From the NCBI RefSeq assembly GCF_014202575.1, contig NZ_JACHHB010000001.1, positions 124,001-188,000 of the forward strand: a stretch of 64,000 nt of DNA, written 5' to 3'. The position numbers and the translations under genes were made by a program. Under the pieces are notes generated by a model. The model was not told the DNA's origin. It made no database searches and was given only the letters and a program-made list of their open reading frames with translations. Position 1 is the first letter of the stretch, and each line of letters opens with the position of its first letter. Positions 1 through 9,513 of the stretch are shown here, in pieces. Origin of the DNA: Texcoconibacillus texcoconensis (GTDB lineage: Bacteria; Bacillota; Bacilli; Bacillales; Salisediminibacteriaceae).

Positions 1-213
1 CTTTACATGAAACGAAACAGCATTTTCTTTACCGCTTAAGTTGTCATTTAACCCTGTTTCTGGTTGTAAAAATAATGGTGACGAGACGCGCGATAAATTG
101 AGGACATCGGCAAACTTCTCCTCAAAACGTTGCCTAACAAATTTAATCGCTTTCTCTGTTTCTTTAATATCTAGTTGTGAGTGATACCCCTTTGGTTTAA
201 TTAACGTTGTCAT
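1..213 (-). CDS. asnA: Aspartate--ammonia ligase (AsnA), N-terminal fragment
   Basis: Partial gene; the 3' part lies outside the window, and only the first 71 codons are present. The product makes asparagine from aspartate, ammonia and ATP in the cytoplasm. The N-terminus carries the family pattern of an early helix followed by LSRVSSPLF and LNDNLSGKENAV, matching the AsnA class II synthetase-like fold. The ATG at 213 follows a strong ribosome site (AAAGGAGGAG, seven bases upstream). The gene sits directly below a T-box leader with an asparagine specifier, which independently supports the call. Family members are about 330 aa, so roughly four fifths of the protein is missing here. Confidence 0.85.
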   Translation of the reverse strand, partial: MTTLIKPKGYHSQLDIKETEKAIKFVRQRFEEKFADVLNLSRVSSPLFLQPETGLNDNLSGKENAVSFHVK

Positions 214-292
214 GATATATCTCCTCCTTTGTTTTCGAACCTTTCGTTATATTCTGTAAACTTTATATACGTTTTTGAAAATATGCCAAAAT

Positions 293-530
293 AAAAAACC
301 TCCTCCCCTTAGAACGATCCTAGGGGCGAAAGGTTTTCGCGGTACCACCCTGATTTTGCTATGACAATAGCCTTCATTGGTCAATGCGTAACGTGCATCC
401 ACGTTCAAGTCTACTACAAGTTCGACCTGACTACTCCAAAGTGTTATTCATCGTGCGGAAATACTAGTTCTCAGCAACCACTAGCTCTCTGTGATTTCTC
501 AATCACGATGAACGTGTCTTCTTCATCGTA
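293..530 (-). promoter_or_regulatory. T-box riboswitch leader, Asn (AAC) specifier
   Basis: On the minus strand the conserved T-box sequence AGGGTGGTACCGCG lies at 351-338. It is followed by a terminator hairpin (CCCCT and AAGGGG arms at 326-305) and a T-run at about 298-293. The upstream Stem I region contains AGAGAGC and the typical GAATAACACTTTGGAG context; AAC at 445-443, followed by A, is the expected specifier codon position. The leader should sense uncharged tRNA-Asn and permit read-through into asnA when asparagine is limiting. The upstream boundary is approximate. Confidence 0.9.
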
Positions 531-622
531 TTTGATATTCATATTTTTATTTCATGATGTCATGACCTGTACTTATGACAAAGGACATGTATTTTGTTTG
601 CAATATATTTAAATATCTAAAA

Positions 623-651
623 AATATACACGATATTCACGAAATTGTCAA
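623..651 (-). promoter_or_regulatory. SigmaA promoter of the asnA T-box transcript
   Basis: TTGACA (651-646), a 17-base spacer, then TATATT (628-623), on the minus strand. Transcription would begin near 616 and give a leader of about 400 bases before asnA, a fitting length for a T-box leader. Confidence 0.75.
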
Positions 652-804
652 GAGTTGGTTTCCTAGTAGTGAATGACTGAGTAACTCTTGTGCCCATTAT
701 GCGATTGATCCAAACTGAATGACAAAAATCGGTGATGGATTTACCCGTCGGTTTAAAATCGAAAGGAATGAAGGTTGCATAATTAAAGTTTTCCTCTATA
801 ATAA

Positions 805-854
805 AAACAGCCCGTATCGTATATGGTTTGATCATCTTTTGATACAGGCTGTTT
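805..854 (-). terminator. Rho-independent terminator after the small membrane-protein gene
   Basis: Inverted repeat AAACAGCCTGTATC / GATACGGGCTGTTT with one mismatch pair and a 22-base loop, followed on the minus strand by a T-rich run. It lies between the membrane-protein gene ending at 918 and the asnA promoter. Apart from this hairpin, the promoter and the T-box, nothing is seen in 214-917. Confidence 0.75.
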
Positions 855-917
855 GATTGCGTTTTCAATTAAGGCTTTCCTTTTCATTACACTTTAAATC
901 TTAACATTACGTTGTAT

Positions 918-1220
918 CTATTCCCTTTTTTTCCCTTTGATATCAAATAAGTTATAAAGAAGCATTTGAAAACAAACGAATGCAATGAAAGACACATACA
1001 TCGTGAGGTTCATTGATTGTTCTTGGATTTGTATTTGTATTTCCCACCTTAAATAAAATAAACTCCCTGTTAGCAGGTAGGCTAGGAGCCACCCTGCACT
1101 TATACTAAGAATCAATTTAATCCAAATCACAAGGCCCGTTTCTTTCGTTAATTTAAAAGCGATCAACGAAATCGATGTATAACCAATAAGTAGCATACCT
1201 AGTAAGACTAGTGGCGTCAT
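918..1220 (-). CDS. Small integral membrane protein, unknown function
   Basis: A 100-aa protein with three hydrophobic stretches at roughly residues 4-25, 34-57 and 72-94, joined by short polar loops and ending in a basic tail (DIKGKKRE), so probably an inner-membrane protein. I do not recognise the family. The ATG at 1220 is preferred over the TTG five codons upstream because GGAGGTGA stands just ahead of it. It lies directly downstream of the degraded gene at 1238-1664, with 17 bases between, and may once have shared an operon with it. A terminator follows at 854-805. Confidence 0.6.
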   Translation of the reverse strand: MTPLVLLGMLLIGYTSISLIAFKLTKETGLVIWIKLILSISAGWLLAYLLTGSLFYLRWEIQIQIQEQSMNLTMYVSFIAFVCFQMLLYNLFDIKGKKRE

Positions 1221-1237
1221 CAAACTCACCTCCAATG

Positions 1238-1664
1238 CTAGAACAATTCCATAAATGATAATACATGTTCTTTTACTTTTTGTTTCTCTTCTTCCGTCTT
1301 ATCATCTAATGTAAAACGCTCAAAATCGTCTTCTGGTATAAGAATGGTTGAGGGCTCATCAATCACTTTTTGTTGCTTCTCTTCACTGTCCGCCCATGTC
1401 ACAGTAGACACTTGATATGTTTCATGCGCGATCACCGTTTCAATATACTTCCCCCTCTTGATCGTAAAAGTCTTCTATTTTTTTGATATCAGATTTTTGA
1501 TGATTATCACCTAATTCAATATTTGTGATGCTGTCGACTTGTATGTACACGTTATGACAGCGCTTAGTTGTCGTTTTTTATATTTCATTTTAAAGCTCCA
1601 TCAACTTCTCCCTAGAACGATTCTCATGATCACTTGTTCCAATGATTTCAATTTTAACATTCAT
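1238..1664 (-). pseudogene. Frameshifted remnant of an unrecognised gene
   Basis: Coding-like peptide is spread over several frames of one strand. From ATG at 1664 one frame reads MNVKIEIIGTSDHENRSREK and hits stop codons near 1590. The same frame resumes as VYIQVDSITNIELGD and on to EDFYDQEGEVY, then stops at TGA. The next frame continues as KYIETVIAHETYQVSTVTW to a TAG at 1240-1238. Adding two bases near 1450 would join GEVY to IETVIAHETY smoothly. A 65-codon open frame (GTG at 1435 to 1238) survives but has no good ribosome site. I read this as one acidic, about 140-codon gene damaged by at least two lesions. Alternatives are sequencing errors, or two very small genes. No family is recognised. 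Confidence 0.5.
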
Positions 1665-1834
1665 TTCATTTGAAAGGGGGTGAACAAAAAAACTTTTGCA
1701 TGATGATTATACGACGCTCACCTCTCGCTCCGCCTATCCCAGCAAATAAAATAACATTTACTTCTTTATCATGGTTTAGTATGATTTTCATATCATACTG
1801 TTCGTTCTCACTTTCATGTAAAGGAGCTTTTTTC

Positions 1835-2698
1835 ATGGATGACCAAAGTAATCGAGAAGAAAGTGCTTTAGCTACAGTACGTGCACTTCTTCAAAGGTTT
1901 GAGCACCATGTAGAAGAAGACGGCAAATTACCTTCTTACAGAGCATATGAAGAAGATCTTTTGGATAAAGCACTGCCCAGTGAAGCAGATATCGACCATT
2001 ACGATTTCCAAATCAACCAAGGAGTTGCCGTCCTCATGATATTATTTGTCTTTGCGATCCCCTCTTTTTCTTTCATTCGTATCGCTCTAATCACAACCGA
2101 GGATATAGCAGCTCTCCTATCTTTATTGGCAATACTTACAGCTTCGTTCGCTGCCTTCTTATTTTATAAATTAACGATTTTTTTGCTTCAATGGATGACC
2201 GATAACAAAAGAGCATCGCAAAACAAACAGTTTTGGCAGGCTATCCGAGAGAATTGTCACAATCATTTATCTTATATTGAAAAAATAAAAAAGCGTGATG
2301 ACCGAGAACAAGACCTCAAAAACGATGATTCAATGAAAGAGGTCACCATTACTGAAGTAAACATTAGGGAAAATGAACCATCGATTGCAACAGGTTTCGA
2401 TCAGTCGAACAATCAACTTTACCTTAGGGTCAGCAATCAGTTAGGTACATACATAAACCATATGCAAAAGAAAGGATTCTCGTTTGTGATAAAGGCAAAC
2501 CTTCACGCCGTAGCTGATATTAGTCTCACTCAACTAAAAAGGATGAAATATGACACATTTTTTATCAATGTGGATGGAAAAACCGAAGAGGTCCCCGAAG
2601 AGATGATGAAAAATATTTATCACCGTGTGGCGTTAGCATACACATTGTCTAAAAAAGAAGCACAACCCATTCTTCAAGGGAAATCAAAACGCTCGTGA
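1835..2698 (+). CDS. Two-TM membrane protein of unknown function
   Basis: The only confident plus-strand gene in the window. It encodes 287 aa. The N-terminus (about 60 residues) is charged, followed by two hydrophobic segments at about residues 63-86 and 89-117. A long hydrophilic C-terminal domain (about 170 residues) starts with the highly charged KKRDDREQDLKNDD, so both ends are probably cytoplasmic. The frame is open back to 1670, but the ATG at 1835 has AAAGGAGC ten bases upstream and starts the hydrophilic part cleanly, so I chose it. It stands convergent to hfq with a shared hairpin at 2723-2760. I recognise no domain and infer no function. Confidence 0.7.
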   Translation: MDDQSNREESALATVRALLQRFEHHVEEDGKLPSYRAYEEDLLDKALPSEADIDHYDFQINQGVAVLMILFVFAIPSFSFIRIALITTEDIAALLSLLAILTASFAAFLFYKLTIFLLQWMTDNKRASQNKQFWQAIRENCHNHLSYIEKIKKRDDREQDLKNDDSMKEVTITEVNIRENEPSIATGFDQSNNQLYLRVSNQLGTYINHMQKKGFSFVIKANLHAVADISLTQLKRMKYDTFFINVDGKTEEVPEEMMKNIYHRVALAYTLSKKEAQPILQGKSKRS

Positions 2699-2722
2699 TA
2701 AAACGTGGATATAACAATATAA

Positions 2723-2760
2723 AAACGCATGGGATTTTCATAATAAAAACCCATGCGTTT
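2723..2760. terminator. Bidirectional terminator between the plus-strand gene and hfq
   Basis: Perfect 11-bp inverted repeat AAACGCATGGG / CCCATGCGTTT with a 16-base loop. T-rich tracts flank it on both strands (best on the minus strand, GCGTTTTTATATT), suiting the convergent genes ending at 2698 and 2820. Confidence 0.85.
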
Positions 2761-2819
2761 GTTATGTCGATTTACATGTTTCTATCCCTTGTCATTAGTA
2801 GAACCGGATCCATTCCTCA

Positions 2820-3053
2820 TTACGAGTTTTCTTGGTTTAACTTCACGTTTCGTTGCGGTGAAAAAGTGGAAATGGCGTGTTTATACAGCAATTGTTGTTT
2901 ACCATCAGTATCTAAAACAACGGTGAAATTATCAAAACTTTTCACTAATCCACGAAGTTGGAATCCGTTTAATAGAAACACCGTCACGGGAATTTTTTCT
3001 TTTCGTAATTGATTTAAAAACTGATCTTGAATATTGACTGGTTGCTGTTTCAT
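2820..3053 (-). CDS. hfq: RNA chaperone Hfq
   Basis: A 77-aa Sm-like protein that forms a hexameric ring binding U-rich RNA. The Sm1 motif region [18 protein letters not shown] and the Sm2 motif YKHAIST are intact, and [14 protein letters not shown] matches the N-terminal helix. The frame is open further upstream, but the ATG at 3053 follows GGGAGG at a 10-base spacing and gives the usual family length. It is the last gene of the mutS-mutL-methyltransferase-miaA run; the spacing to miaA is about 50 bases. The terminator at 2760-2723 closes the unit. Confidence 0.95.
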   Translation of the reverse strand: MKQQPVNIQDQFLNQLRKEKIPVTVFLLNGFQLRGLVKSFDNFTVVLDTDGKQQLLYKHAISTFSPQRNVKLNQENS

Positions 3054-3104
3054 CGTCGACAGGCCTCCCTCATTAGCATTACTTACTTTATTCGCCATCA
3101 AACG

Positions 3105-4019
3105 CTACTTTCCTGCTACAAAGTTACTGATTTTTTCGACGTTTTTATGAACGCCTTCATTCATATCAAACCACTCGACATCCATTTTATTTTTAAACCA
3201 GGTTAACTGACGTTTTGCAAAGCGGCGGGTGTTACGTTTTAAAGTCTCGACCGCTTCTTCTAAGGATACATCCCCTTGCAAATACTCGTAAATTTCTTTA
3301 TATCCAATCGCTTGTACAGATTGGCAATCGCGAACGCCTGAATCATATAACCTTTTCGCTTCCTCAACTAATCCTTGTTCAACCATTAGGTCGACGCGCT
3401 GATTAATACGTTCATAAAGCAAGCTCCGTTCCATATCAAGACCGATGATTGTCACGTCGTAACGAGGAGATGAATGGGTGTTTTCACGTCCGTGGATCGA
3501 TGTCCCTGTTAATGAAGCGACTTCGAGTGCGCGGATGACACGGCGAACATTGTTCGGGTGAATCTGTTCTGCGCTTTTCGGATCAACCTCTTGCAAGCGC
3601 TCATAGAGTGCTTCATTGCCATGTTTAGCCGCAAAGTCTTCTAGTTCAGCGCGGTATTTTGCGTCTTCAGGCACATCAGAAAATTGGTAACCATAAATGA
3701 TGCTATTGACATAAAGGCCCGTCCCACCAACAAGAAAAGGGGTTTTTCCTCTTTGATTGATCTGTTTAATCTTCTCTTCTGCCGCTTGTTGAAACTCAGC
3801 TACAGAAAACGATGCGGTCGGTTCCTTACAGTCGATCAAGTGGTGCGGAACCCCTTCCATCTCTTCTTCTGTTACTTTCGCTGTCCCGATATCCATTCCT
3901 CTATACACTTGCATCGAATCGCCACTAATCACTTCACCGTTAAAACGGTTTGCTAATTCGATGCCTATCTTCGTTTTCCCAACCGCGGTCGGCCCCACGA
4001 TTGCTATTAATTTTTCCAT
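3105..4019 (-). CDS. miaA: tRNA dimethylallyltransferase
   Basis: 304 aa. Transfers a dimethylallyl group from DMAPP to N6 of A37 in tRNAs reading UNN codons; MiaB (11979-13532 here) later methylthiolates this base. The P-loop GPTAVGKT is at residues 10-17, and SGDSMQVYRGMDIGTAK follows; both are hallmarks of the family. I chose ATG 4019 (MEKLIAIVGP) because AGGTGAT lies just upstream and the longer version adds ten poor residues. Four bases separate it from the stop of the methyltransferase gene, so the two are probably translationally coupled. Confidence 0.95.
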   Translation of the reverse strand: MEKLIAIVGPTAVGKTKIGIELANRFNGEVISGDSMQVYRGMDIGTAKVTEEEMEGVPHHLIDCKEPTASFSVAEFQQAAEEKIKQINQRGKTPFLVGGTGLYVNSIIYGYQFSDVPEDAKYRAELEDFAAKHGNEALYERLQEVDPKSAEQIHPNNVRRVIRALEVASLTGTSIHGRENTHSSPRYDVTIIGLDMERSLLYERINQRVDLMVEQGLVEEAKRLYDSGVRDCQSVQAIGYKEIYEYLQGDVSLEEAVETLKRNTRRFAKRQLTWFKNKMDVEWFDMNEGVHKNVEKISNFVAGK

Positions 4020-4023
4020 ATCA

Positions 4024-4821
4024 TCACCTGTTTGACCTTTCGATTTCAATGGTACCGTAATGAGCCTTAGCAGAGGGGCGTTTCGTTACGTTAAAACCTA
4101 AACGCTGAAAGCGATCGCTACGAAAATGGTCTTTAAGGACAACTCTCTTTTTTGCGACGCGAACCGCTTCAGCTACCGCCTCCTCTGTTAATACTTCTTG
4201 TTGCGCCACAGTTTCCCATGAACGCATCGCAGTTGATTTTTCGATCGTTTCCGTAAACATCGGGTCAAAGTAGACGACGTCTACATGTGCTGACGGTTGT
4301 TCTTTTAAAAACGCCGTATGGTCTTTGTTAACAACAGATATTTCTTTCATTGCTTCTTGGAGGGGTTGAAACTTCGTACGGTACGTTTGCAACCCTTCTT
4401 TTAATAAATAAGCTAAAACAGGATGTTTTTCAACACCGATGACCTTTCCAGCGCAGCCGACGGCAATTTGCGCTAGTAAACTATCTGCACCTAGGCCCAT
4501 CGTCGCATCGATCACTGTCATGCCACGTTCAAGGCGAGCCGCTTGTAAAAACGCATCTTTACCTGTTTTTAACCATTGTTTACTACGAAACATTGCGGCG
4601 TTCGGATGAAAGAAGACCGTCTCTCGATCATGTTGTGACACGTAGGAAAGACGATCTTTTTCAACCACAAAAACGTCCGCTTTATATTGATCAATGATCG
4701 TAGCCATACTGGACTGCTCTCTTGAAACATAAGGAATATCCCAGTCTTCACTTATTTTTTTCGCTCGTTTCACAAGCGAAGGATGTACTTTTCCTGCTGT
4801 TGTGACCATTCTTTTTATCAT
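4024..4821 (-). CDS. Class I SAM-dependent methyltransferase, RsmJ-like
   Basis: 265 aa. The Rossmann SAM-binding region VIDATMGLGADSLL lies at about residues 104-117 and a VVYFDPMF catalytic-type motif at about 182-189, resembling the RsmJ 16S rRNA (guanine-1516 N2) methyltransferase family. The substrate is inferred only from family resemblance. The ATG at 4821 has GGAGG five bases upstream. It sits tightly between mutL (14 bases) and miaA (4 bases), which fits an RNA-modification role shared with miaA and hfq. Confidence 0.75.
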   Translation of the reverse strand: MIKRMVTTAGKVHPSLVKRAKKISEDWDIPYVSREQSSMATIIDQYKADVFVVEKDRLSYVSQHDRETVFFHPNAAMFRSKQWLKTGKDAFLQAARLERGMTVIDATMGLGADSLLAQIAVGCAGKVIGVEKHPVLAYLLKEGLQTYRTKFQPLQEAMKEISVVNKDHTAFLKEQPSAHVDVVYFDPMFTETIEKSTAMRSWETVAQQEVLTEEAVAEAVRVAKKRVVLKDHFRSDRFQRLGFNVTKRPSAKAHYGTIEIERSNR

Positions 4822-4835
4822 CAGCGCCTCCGAGA

Positions 4836-6776
4836 TTACATCACTCGTTTAAACATTTTTTCCATATCATAAGAAGAAAAGTGTACAACAATCGGTCGGC
4901 CGTGCGGACACGTATAAGGTTGCTGGCACTCATTTAAATCACCGAGTAGCTGAACCATCTCCTCGCGTTGTAAATAACGGTTTGCTTTAATCGCTGCTTT
5001 ACAAGACATGAGAATGGCCGCTTCTTCTCGAATCTGACCGAGAGTAATACGCGGGTTATCGATGACCTTTTCAACGATTTCCTCGATCATCTCGGCTTCT
5101 TCCCCTTTCGGAAACCAAGACGGATGGCTTCGTACAATGTACGTTTTTGAGCCAAACGGTTCAAAGAAAAGGCCGAGGTTTTCTAGTTTTTCTTTTTCTT
5201 CTTCGATTCTCGTTGCGACATTTACCGTCCATTCAAACGTTAGTGGCACAAGTAAAGATTGCTGGTCAGCGGTTTCGTTAGCGAGTTTTTCATAAAACAT
5301 TTCGTAATAAATCCGTTCTTGTGCAGCATGTTGGTCGACGATGTATAAACCGTCTTCGCTTTGGGACAAAATGTACGTCCCGTGAAGCTGACCGATCGGC
5401 TCTAAGTCTGGGATTCGTTCTTGTTCGTCTTCGTCCTCAGCTTCGGCGACAGTTTCTGTCTGCACCTCTTGTTTCGCTATGTTGGAACTGTCTTTTGGTT
5501 GTTCCACTGAAGGTTGTTCAACCGTTGTCGGCGCAGCTTCCTGGTACTCTTCTTGCGACTCAAAAGTTTGTTGAGACGAAAAACGCGGCGTTGTTCCTTC
5601 TTCTTTGACGCCTTCAGTGTCATGTTGAACAATGATGTGGTTCTCTTCCTGCTCTCCTACCTCCGGCTCTGTCATTTTGTTTGTTTCATGAACAGATGAA
5701 GGTTGTGAAGCTGATGAAAAAGACAAGCTCAGCTGCTCTGATGGCGTTTTTGCTTTTGGTCTCGGTTTTGCAACATCTGGAATTAATTGTTCACGACTTA
5801 GCGCTTTTTTAATCGCCTCAGAGACTGTGTCGACGAGTTCTTTTTCCTTACTTAAACGAACTTCTAATTTTGATGGGTGTACGTTCACATCGACAAGTTG
5901 TGGGTCCATGTTGATGTGTAAAACGACAACAGGGTGACGCCCGACTGGTAGTAACGTATGAAACCCATCATGAATCGCACGATTAAGGCCGTAATGTCGA
6001 ACATAACGCTCATTTATAAACGTCGACATATACTGCCGTGACGAACGAGTCACTTCAGGTTTGGCGATATAGCCAGTCACTTGAAAATCAAGTGAAGAGG
6101 CATCGATTTTAATCATATGCTGGGCTGTGCTCACACCGTAAATGGAAGCGACCACTTGTAATAAATCGCCATTTCCATTTGTTTTTAAAAGCACGCGATC
6201 ATTATGACGCAATTGAAACGACACATCCGGATGGGCCATCGCCATTCGATTGATACAGTCACTGATGTGACCTAGTTCAGTATGAATTGTTTTCATATAT
6301 TTTAGGCGTGCAGGCGTATTAAAAAATAAATTTTCAACGATGACTTCCGTTCCGCGGCTTCGACCAATTGTCGTTTCATTATTGATCGCACCACCTTGGA
6401 TTTGCAATTCAATACCTGGGCCTTCCCCTTGACTCGTTCGTAAAGTCAAGGATGAAACAGAGGCAATACTCGGTAATGCCTCGCCACGAAATCCAAGTGT
6501 TTCAATACGAAATAAATCACGGCTTGAGTGAATTTTACTCGTCGCATGCCGTTCAAAAGCATTTTTACACTCATCACTAGGTATACCTTGTCCATCATCA
6601 TTGATACGAATGTAAGATAGGCCACCTTCCTTCACATCGACCTGAATCGATCGACTACCTGCATCAAGGGCATTTTCTACGAGCTCTTTCACGACGGAGG
6701 CTGGTCTTTCGACGACTTCCCCTGCTGCGATCTTATTCGCTAAGAAATCATCCAAAACTTTGATCGTCGCTGTCAT
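4836..6776 (-). CDS. mutL: DNA mismatch repair protein MutL
   Basis: 646 aa. The GHKL ATPase N-terminal domain shows [35 protein letters not shown] and [21 protein letters not shown] (split by me: SRGTEV then [11 protein letters not shown]). The C-terminal domain carries the nicking-endonuclease metal motif [12 protein letters not shown] at about residue 480 together with [12 protein letters not shown] and CPHGRP, so it is the endonuclease-active type found in bacteria without MutH. The linker (about 340-460) is long, acidic and glutamine-rich. GGAGG precedes ATG 6776. It follows mutS by 15 bases in a classic mutSL operon. Confidence 0.97.
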   Translation of the reverse strand: MTATIKVLDDFLANKIAAGEVVERPASVVKELVENALDAGSRSIQVDVKEGGLSYIRINDDGQGIPSDECKNAFERHATSKIHSSRDLFRIETLGFRGEALPSIASVSSLTLRTSQGEGPGIELQIQGGAINNETTIGRSRGTEVIVENLFFNTPARLKYMKTIHTELGHISDCINRMAMAHPDVSFQLRHNDRVLLKTNGNGDLLQVVASIYGVSTAQHMIKIDASSLDFQVTGYIAKPEVTRSSRQYMSTFINERYVRHYGLNRAIHDGFHTLLPVGRHPVVVLHINMDPQLVDVNVHPSKLEVRLSKEKELVDTVSEAIKKALSREQLIPDVAKPRPKAKTPSEQLSLSFSSASQPSSVHETNKMTEPEVGEQEENHIIVQHDTEGVKEEGTTPRFSSQQTFESQEEYQEAAPTTVEQPSVEQPKDSSNIAKQEVQTETVAEAEDEDEQERIPDLEPIGQLHGTYILSQSEDGLYIVDQHAAQERIYYEMFYEKLANETADQQSLLVPLTFEWTVNVATRIEEEKEKLENLGLFFEPFGSKTYIVRSHPSWFPKGEEAEMIEEIVEKVIDNPRITLGQIREEAAILMSCKAAIKANRYLQREEMVQLLGDLNECQQPYTCPHGRPIVVHFSSYDMEKMFKRVM

Positions 6777-6791
6777 CGTAAAACCTCCAAT

Positions 6792-9440
6792 CTATTTATG
6801 ACCTAATTTCTGTTTCATTTGATTTAACGTTTCTATCGCTTGAAGAGGCGTCATATTCAGAACGTCACAGTTTTTGATCGTTGCTAAAACATCTTGTTCA
6901 TCGACATCCGGCTCTATTTGTTCAAACGCACACTCCGGCTCTTCTTTCACGTTTGAGCTTTGCGGCTCCTCTTCTATTTGAAACAACGGTAATTGTTCTG
7001 TTTCTTCCTTCGGCTCATGAGAAGCGATCAATTCTTTAACTTGTCCACTTTGATCTGCATCTTGGGTCTGTGATTCAAGGGTTGATAAGATCGTTTTCGC
7101 TCGCTCAATCACATTTTTAGGTAAATCTGCAAGTTCGGCTACATACACACCGTAACTACGATCGGCAGCACCTTCAATCACTCGGTGTAAAAAGACGACT
7201 TTGCCATCCTCTTCTGTAGCGGAAACATGAACGTTTTTTAAACGCGCCAATTCTGTCTCCAACGTCGTCAATTCATGGTAATGGGTAGAAAATAACGTTT
7301 TCGCGCCAACGTCATGATGGATATGTTCAACAATCGCTTGTGCTAAAGCCATCCCATCATAAGTAGATGTACCACGTCCGATTTCATCTAGTAAAATCAG
7401 ACTTTGCTCAGTTGCCTTCGATACAGCGCGGTTCGTTTCAACCATTTCTACCATAAACGTACTTTGCCCGTGTGCCACATCATCAGCAGCGCCAATACGG
7501 GTGAAAATTTGATCGAACTTCGGTAAATGAGCTTCGTCAGCAGGGACAAAACAACCGATTTGTGCCATCACACTAATAAGCGCCAGTTGACGCATGTACG
7601 TACTTTTACCTGCCATATTCGGTCCAGTAATGAGCAACATATCTCGTTTTTCGTTCATAAACACGTCGTTTGCTACATAAGATCCAATGTCAATCGATTG
7701 TTCAACGACAGGGTGACGCCCTGCTGTAATTTTTACATCACGATTCTGAGAAAACTGCGGGCGAACATAACGATTTTCATCACTAAGCTTTGCAAACGAC
7801 TGCAACACATCAATGGTCGCTAACGTTTGCGCCAATTGCTGAAGGGACTTCATATACTGCTTCACTTCTTCGCGAAGCTGCAAAAACAATTCGTATTCGA
7901 GCTGTCCACTCTTTTCTTCCGCTTCAAAGATTAATTGTTCTTTTTCTTTTAATTCTGGTGTAATATAACGTTCTGCATTTGTAAGTGTCTGTTTACGTTC
8001 GTAACGGCCTTCAGGTAATTGGTTTAAATTCGCTTTTGTGACTTCAATATAATAACCGAACACTTTATTAAAACCGACTTTTAGGGATTTTATCCCTGTT
8101 GCCTCACGTTCTTGTTGCTCTAAAGAAGCGATCCACGCTTTGCCGTTTCTCATCGCATCTCGGTACTGGTCTAATTGTTCGTGATAGCCATCTTTTAAAA
8201 GGTTCCCTTCCGTAATCGAAACAGGCGGGTCATCTAGAATACTTTCATCTAGTCGATGACGCAGTGATTGACACATATCAATGCCTTCTACGAGTTTTCG
8301 TATCGCTGGGCTATGATGACTATTCAGTTGTTCAAAAATCGGTGGCACTTTCGCTAATGTTTGCCGTAGTTGGACAAATTCACGTGCATTGACACTCCCA
8401 AAGGCGACTTTCCCTGTTAGACGCTCAACATCATAAACGTGTTTTAAATCTTCTTGTAGTGATTGGCGAACAAAAAAATCGTCAAGCAACGCTTCAACGA
8501 CATTTAAACGAAAACTCAAAGCTTCTTCGTCCATAAGCGGCCGCTCGACCCATTGCTTTAAAGCCCGTCCACCCATTGCTGTTACGGTTTTGTCTAATAA
8601 ACCTAATAAAGATCCGCGCTTGGATTTGCCACGAATCGTTTCCGTTAATTCTAAGTTTCGCTTTGAATCAGGATCAATCGACATAAACTGTTTTGTTGTA
8701 TAATATTGTGCTTTTTGGATGTGATCAAGCGAGCGTTTTTGCGTGCGAACAAAATAAGCGATCAGTCGAGCTGTCACTTGGCGAAGCTTTGTCTGTTCAA
8801 TATCTGAAAGCACGTAGCTCATCTCAGCAGGCAGTTCTGTTTCATCTTGAACGGAAACTGTTAGCTGTAGACGTCGTTCACACCACTCGATAAGTTCTTC
8901 ATCGACTTCACTTGAAACGACAATTTCTCGTGGAGAAAATGAAGCTATTTCTTGAATTACTGCTTCTAGATCTTCAGCGACCATGGTCGTTTTACATTCA
9001 CCTGTCGTTAAGTCACACGCAGCGAGACTATATGTATCATCGTCAAACGTATCGACGCTGACCATATAGTTGTTTTCTTTTTCTTGTACAGCTCGCCCTT
9101 GCATGACGGTTCCAGGTGTTACTAATTGGACGACTTCACGTTTAACGACCCCTTTTGCTTGTTGAGGGTCTTCGGTTTGTTCACAAATCGCCACTTTAAA
9201 ACCTTTATCAACCAATTGTGCAATATATGTTTCACTCGAATGATAAGGAACGCCGCACATCGGAACGCCGTCCTCACCTTTGCCACGGCTCGTTAATGTA
9301 ATCTCTAATTCTTCTGCTGCGCGTTTGGCATCTTCGAAAAAGAGTTCATAGAAATCACCGAGTCGAAAAAATAAAAATGCATCGCGATATTCCGCTTTAA
9401 TCTTTTTGTATTGTTCCATCATTGGCGTTTCTTTTGCCAT
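6792..9440 (-). CDS. mutS: DNA mismatch repair protein MutS
   Basis: 882 aa, slightly longer than the B. subtilis protein. The N-terminal mismatch-reading motif is in FFRLGDFYELF (F-Y-E, about residue 35). Walker A GPNMAGKSTYMRQ lies at about residue 612, followed by LLDEIGRGTSTYDG and the ABC-family STHYHEL. It scans for mispairs, clamps on DNA and recruits MutL. A short acidic insertion of about 60 residues near the C-terminus accounts for the extra length. GGAGG precedes ATG 9440. First gene of the run mutS-mutL-methyltransferase-miaA-hfq. Confidence 0.97.
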   Translation of the reverse strand: MAKETPMMEQYKKIKAEYRDAFLFFRLGDFYELFFEDAKRAAEELEITLTSRGKGEDGVPMCGVPYHSSETYIAQLVDKGFKVAICEQTEDPQQAKGVVKREVVQLVTPGTVMQGRAVQEKENNYMVSVDTFDDDTYSLAACDLTTGECKTTMVAEDLEAVIQEIASFSPREIVVSSEVDEELIEWCERRLQLTVSVQDETELPAEMSYVLSDIEQTKLRQVTARLIAYFVRTQKRSLDHIQKAQYYTTKQFMSIDPDSKRNLELTETIRGKSKRGSLLGLLDKTVTAMGGRALKQWVERPLMDEEALSFRLNVVEALLDDFFVRQSLQEDLKHVYDVERLTGKVAFGSVNAREFVQLRQTLAKVPPIFEQLNSHHSPAIRKLVEGIDMCQSLRHRLDESILDDPPVSITEGNLLKDGYHEQLDQYRDAMRNGKAWIASLEQQEREATGIKSLKVGFNKVFGYYIEVTKANLNQLPEGRYERKQTLTNAERYITPELKEKEQLIFEAEEKSGQLEYELFLQLREEVKQYMKSLQQLAQTLATIDVLQSFAKLSDENRYVRPQFSQNRDVKITAGRHPVVEQSIDIGSYVANDVFMNEKRDMLLITGPNMAGKSTYMRQLALISVMAQIGCFVPADEAHLPKFDQIFTRIGAADDVAHGQSTFMVEMVETNRAVSKATEQSLILLDEIGRGTSTYDGMALAQAIVEHIHHDVGAKTLFSTHYHELTTLETELARLKNVHVSATEEDGKVVFLHRVIEGAADRSYGVYVAELADLPKNVIERAKTILSTLESQTQDADQSGQVKELIASHEPKEETEQLPLFQIEEEPQSSNVKEEPECAFEQIEPDVDEQDVLATIKNCDVLNMTPLQAIETLNQMKQKLGHK

Positions 9441-9478
9441 CGTATTCCTCCAACTTTCCTACAAATCATTTCCGACTT

Positions 9479-9487
9479 ATTATAACA
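9479..9487 (-). promoter_or_regulatory. Extended -10 promoter candidate before mutS
   Basis: Minus strand TGTTATAAT (9487-9479), a perfect TATAAT with an upstream TG. No strong -35 is seen 17 bases upstream. It would start transcription about 30 bases ahead of mutS. Confidence 0.5.
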
Positions 9488-9513
9488 TACACAGCAAACG
9501 ACTTAATTGAAAA

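Noticed and set aside
361-612. 83-codon plus-strand open frame
   Set aside because: It lies opposite the T-box leader and contains its structural elements; no ribosome site.
617-868. 83-codon minus-strand open frame
   Set aside because: Starts at a TTG without ribosome site, reads through the terminator at 805-854 and into the asnA promoter at 623-651. Better explained as intergenic.
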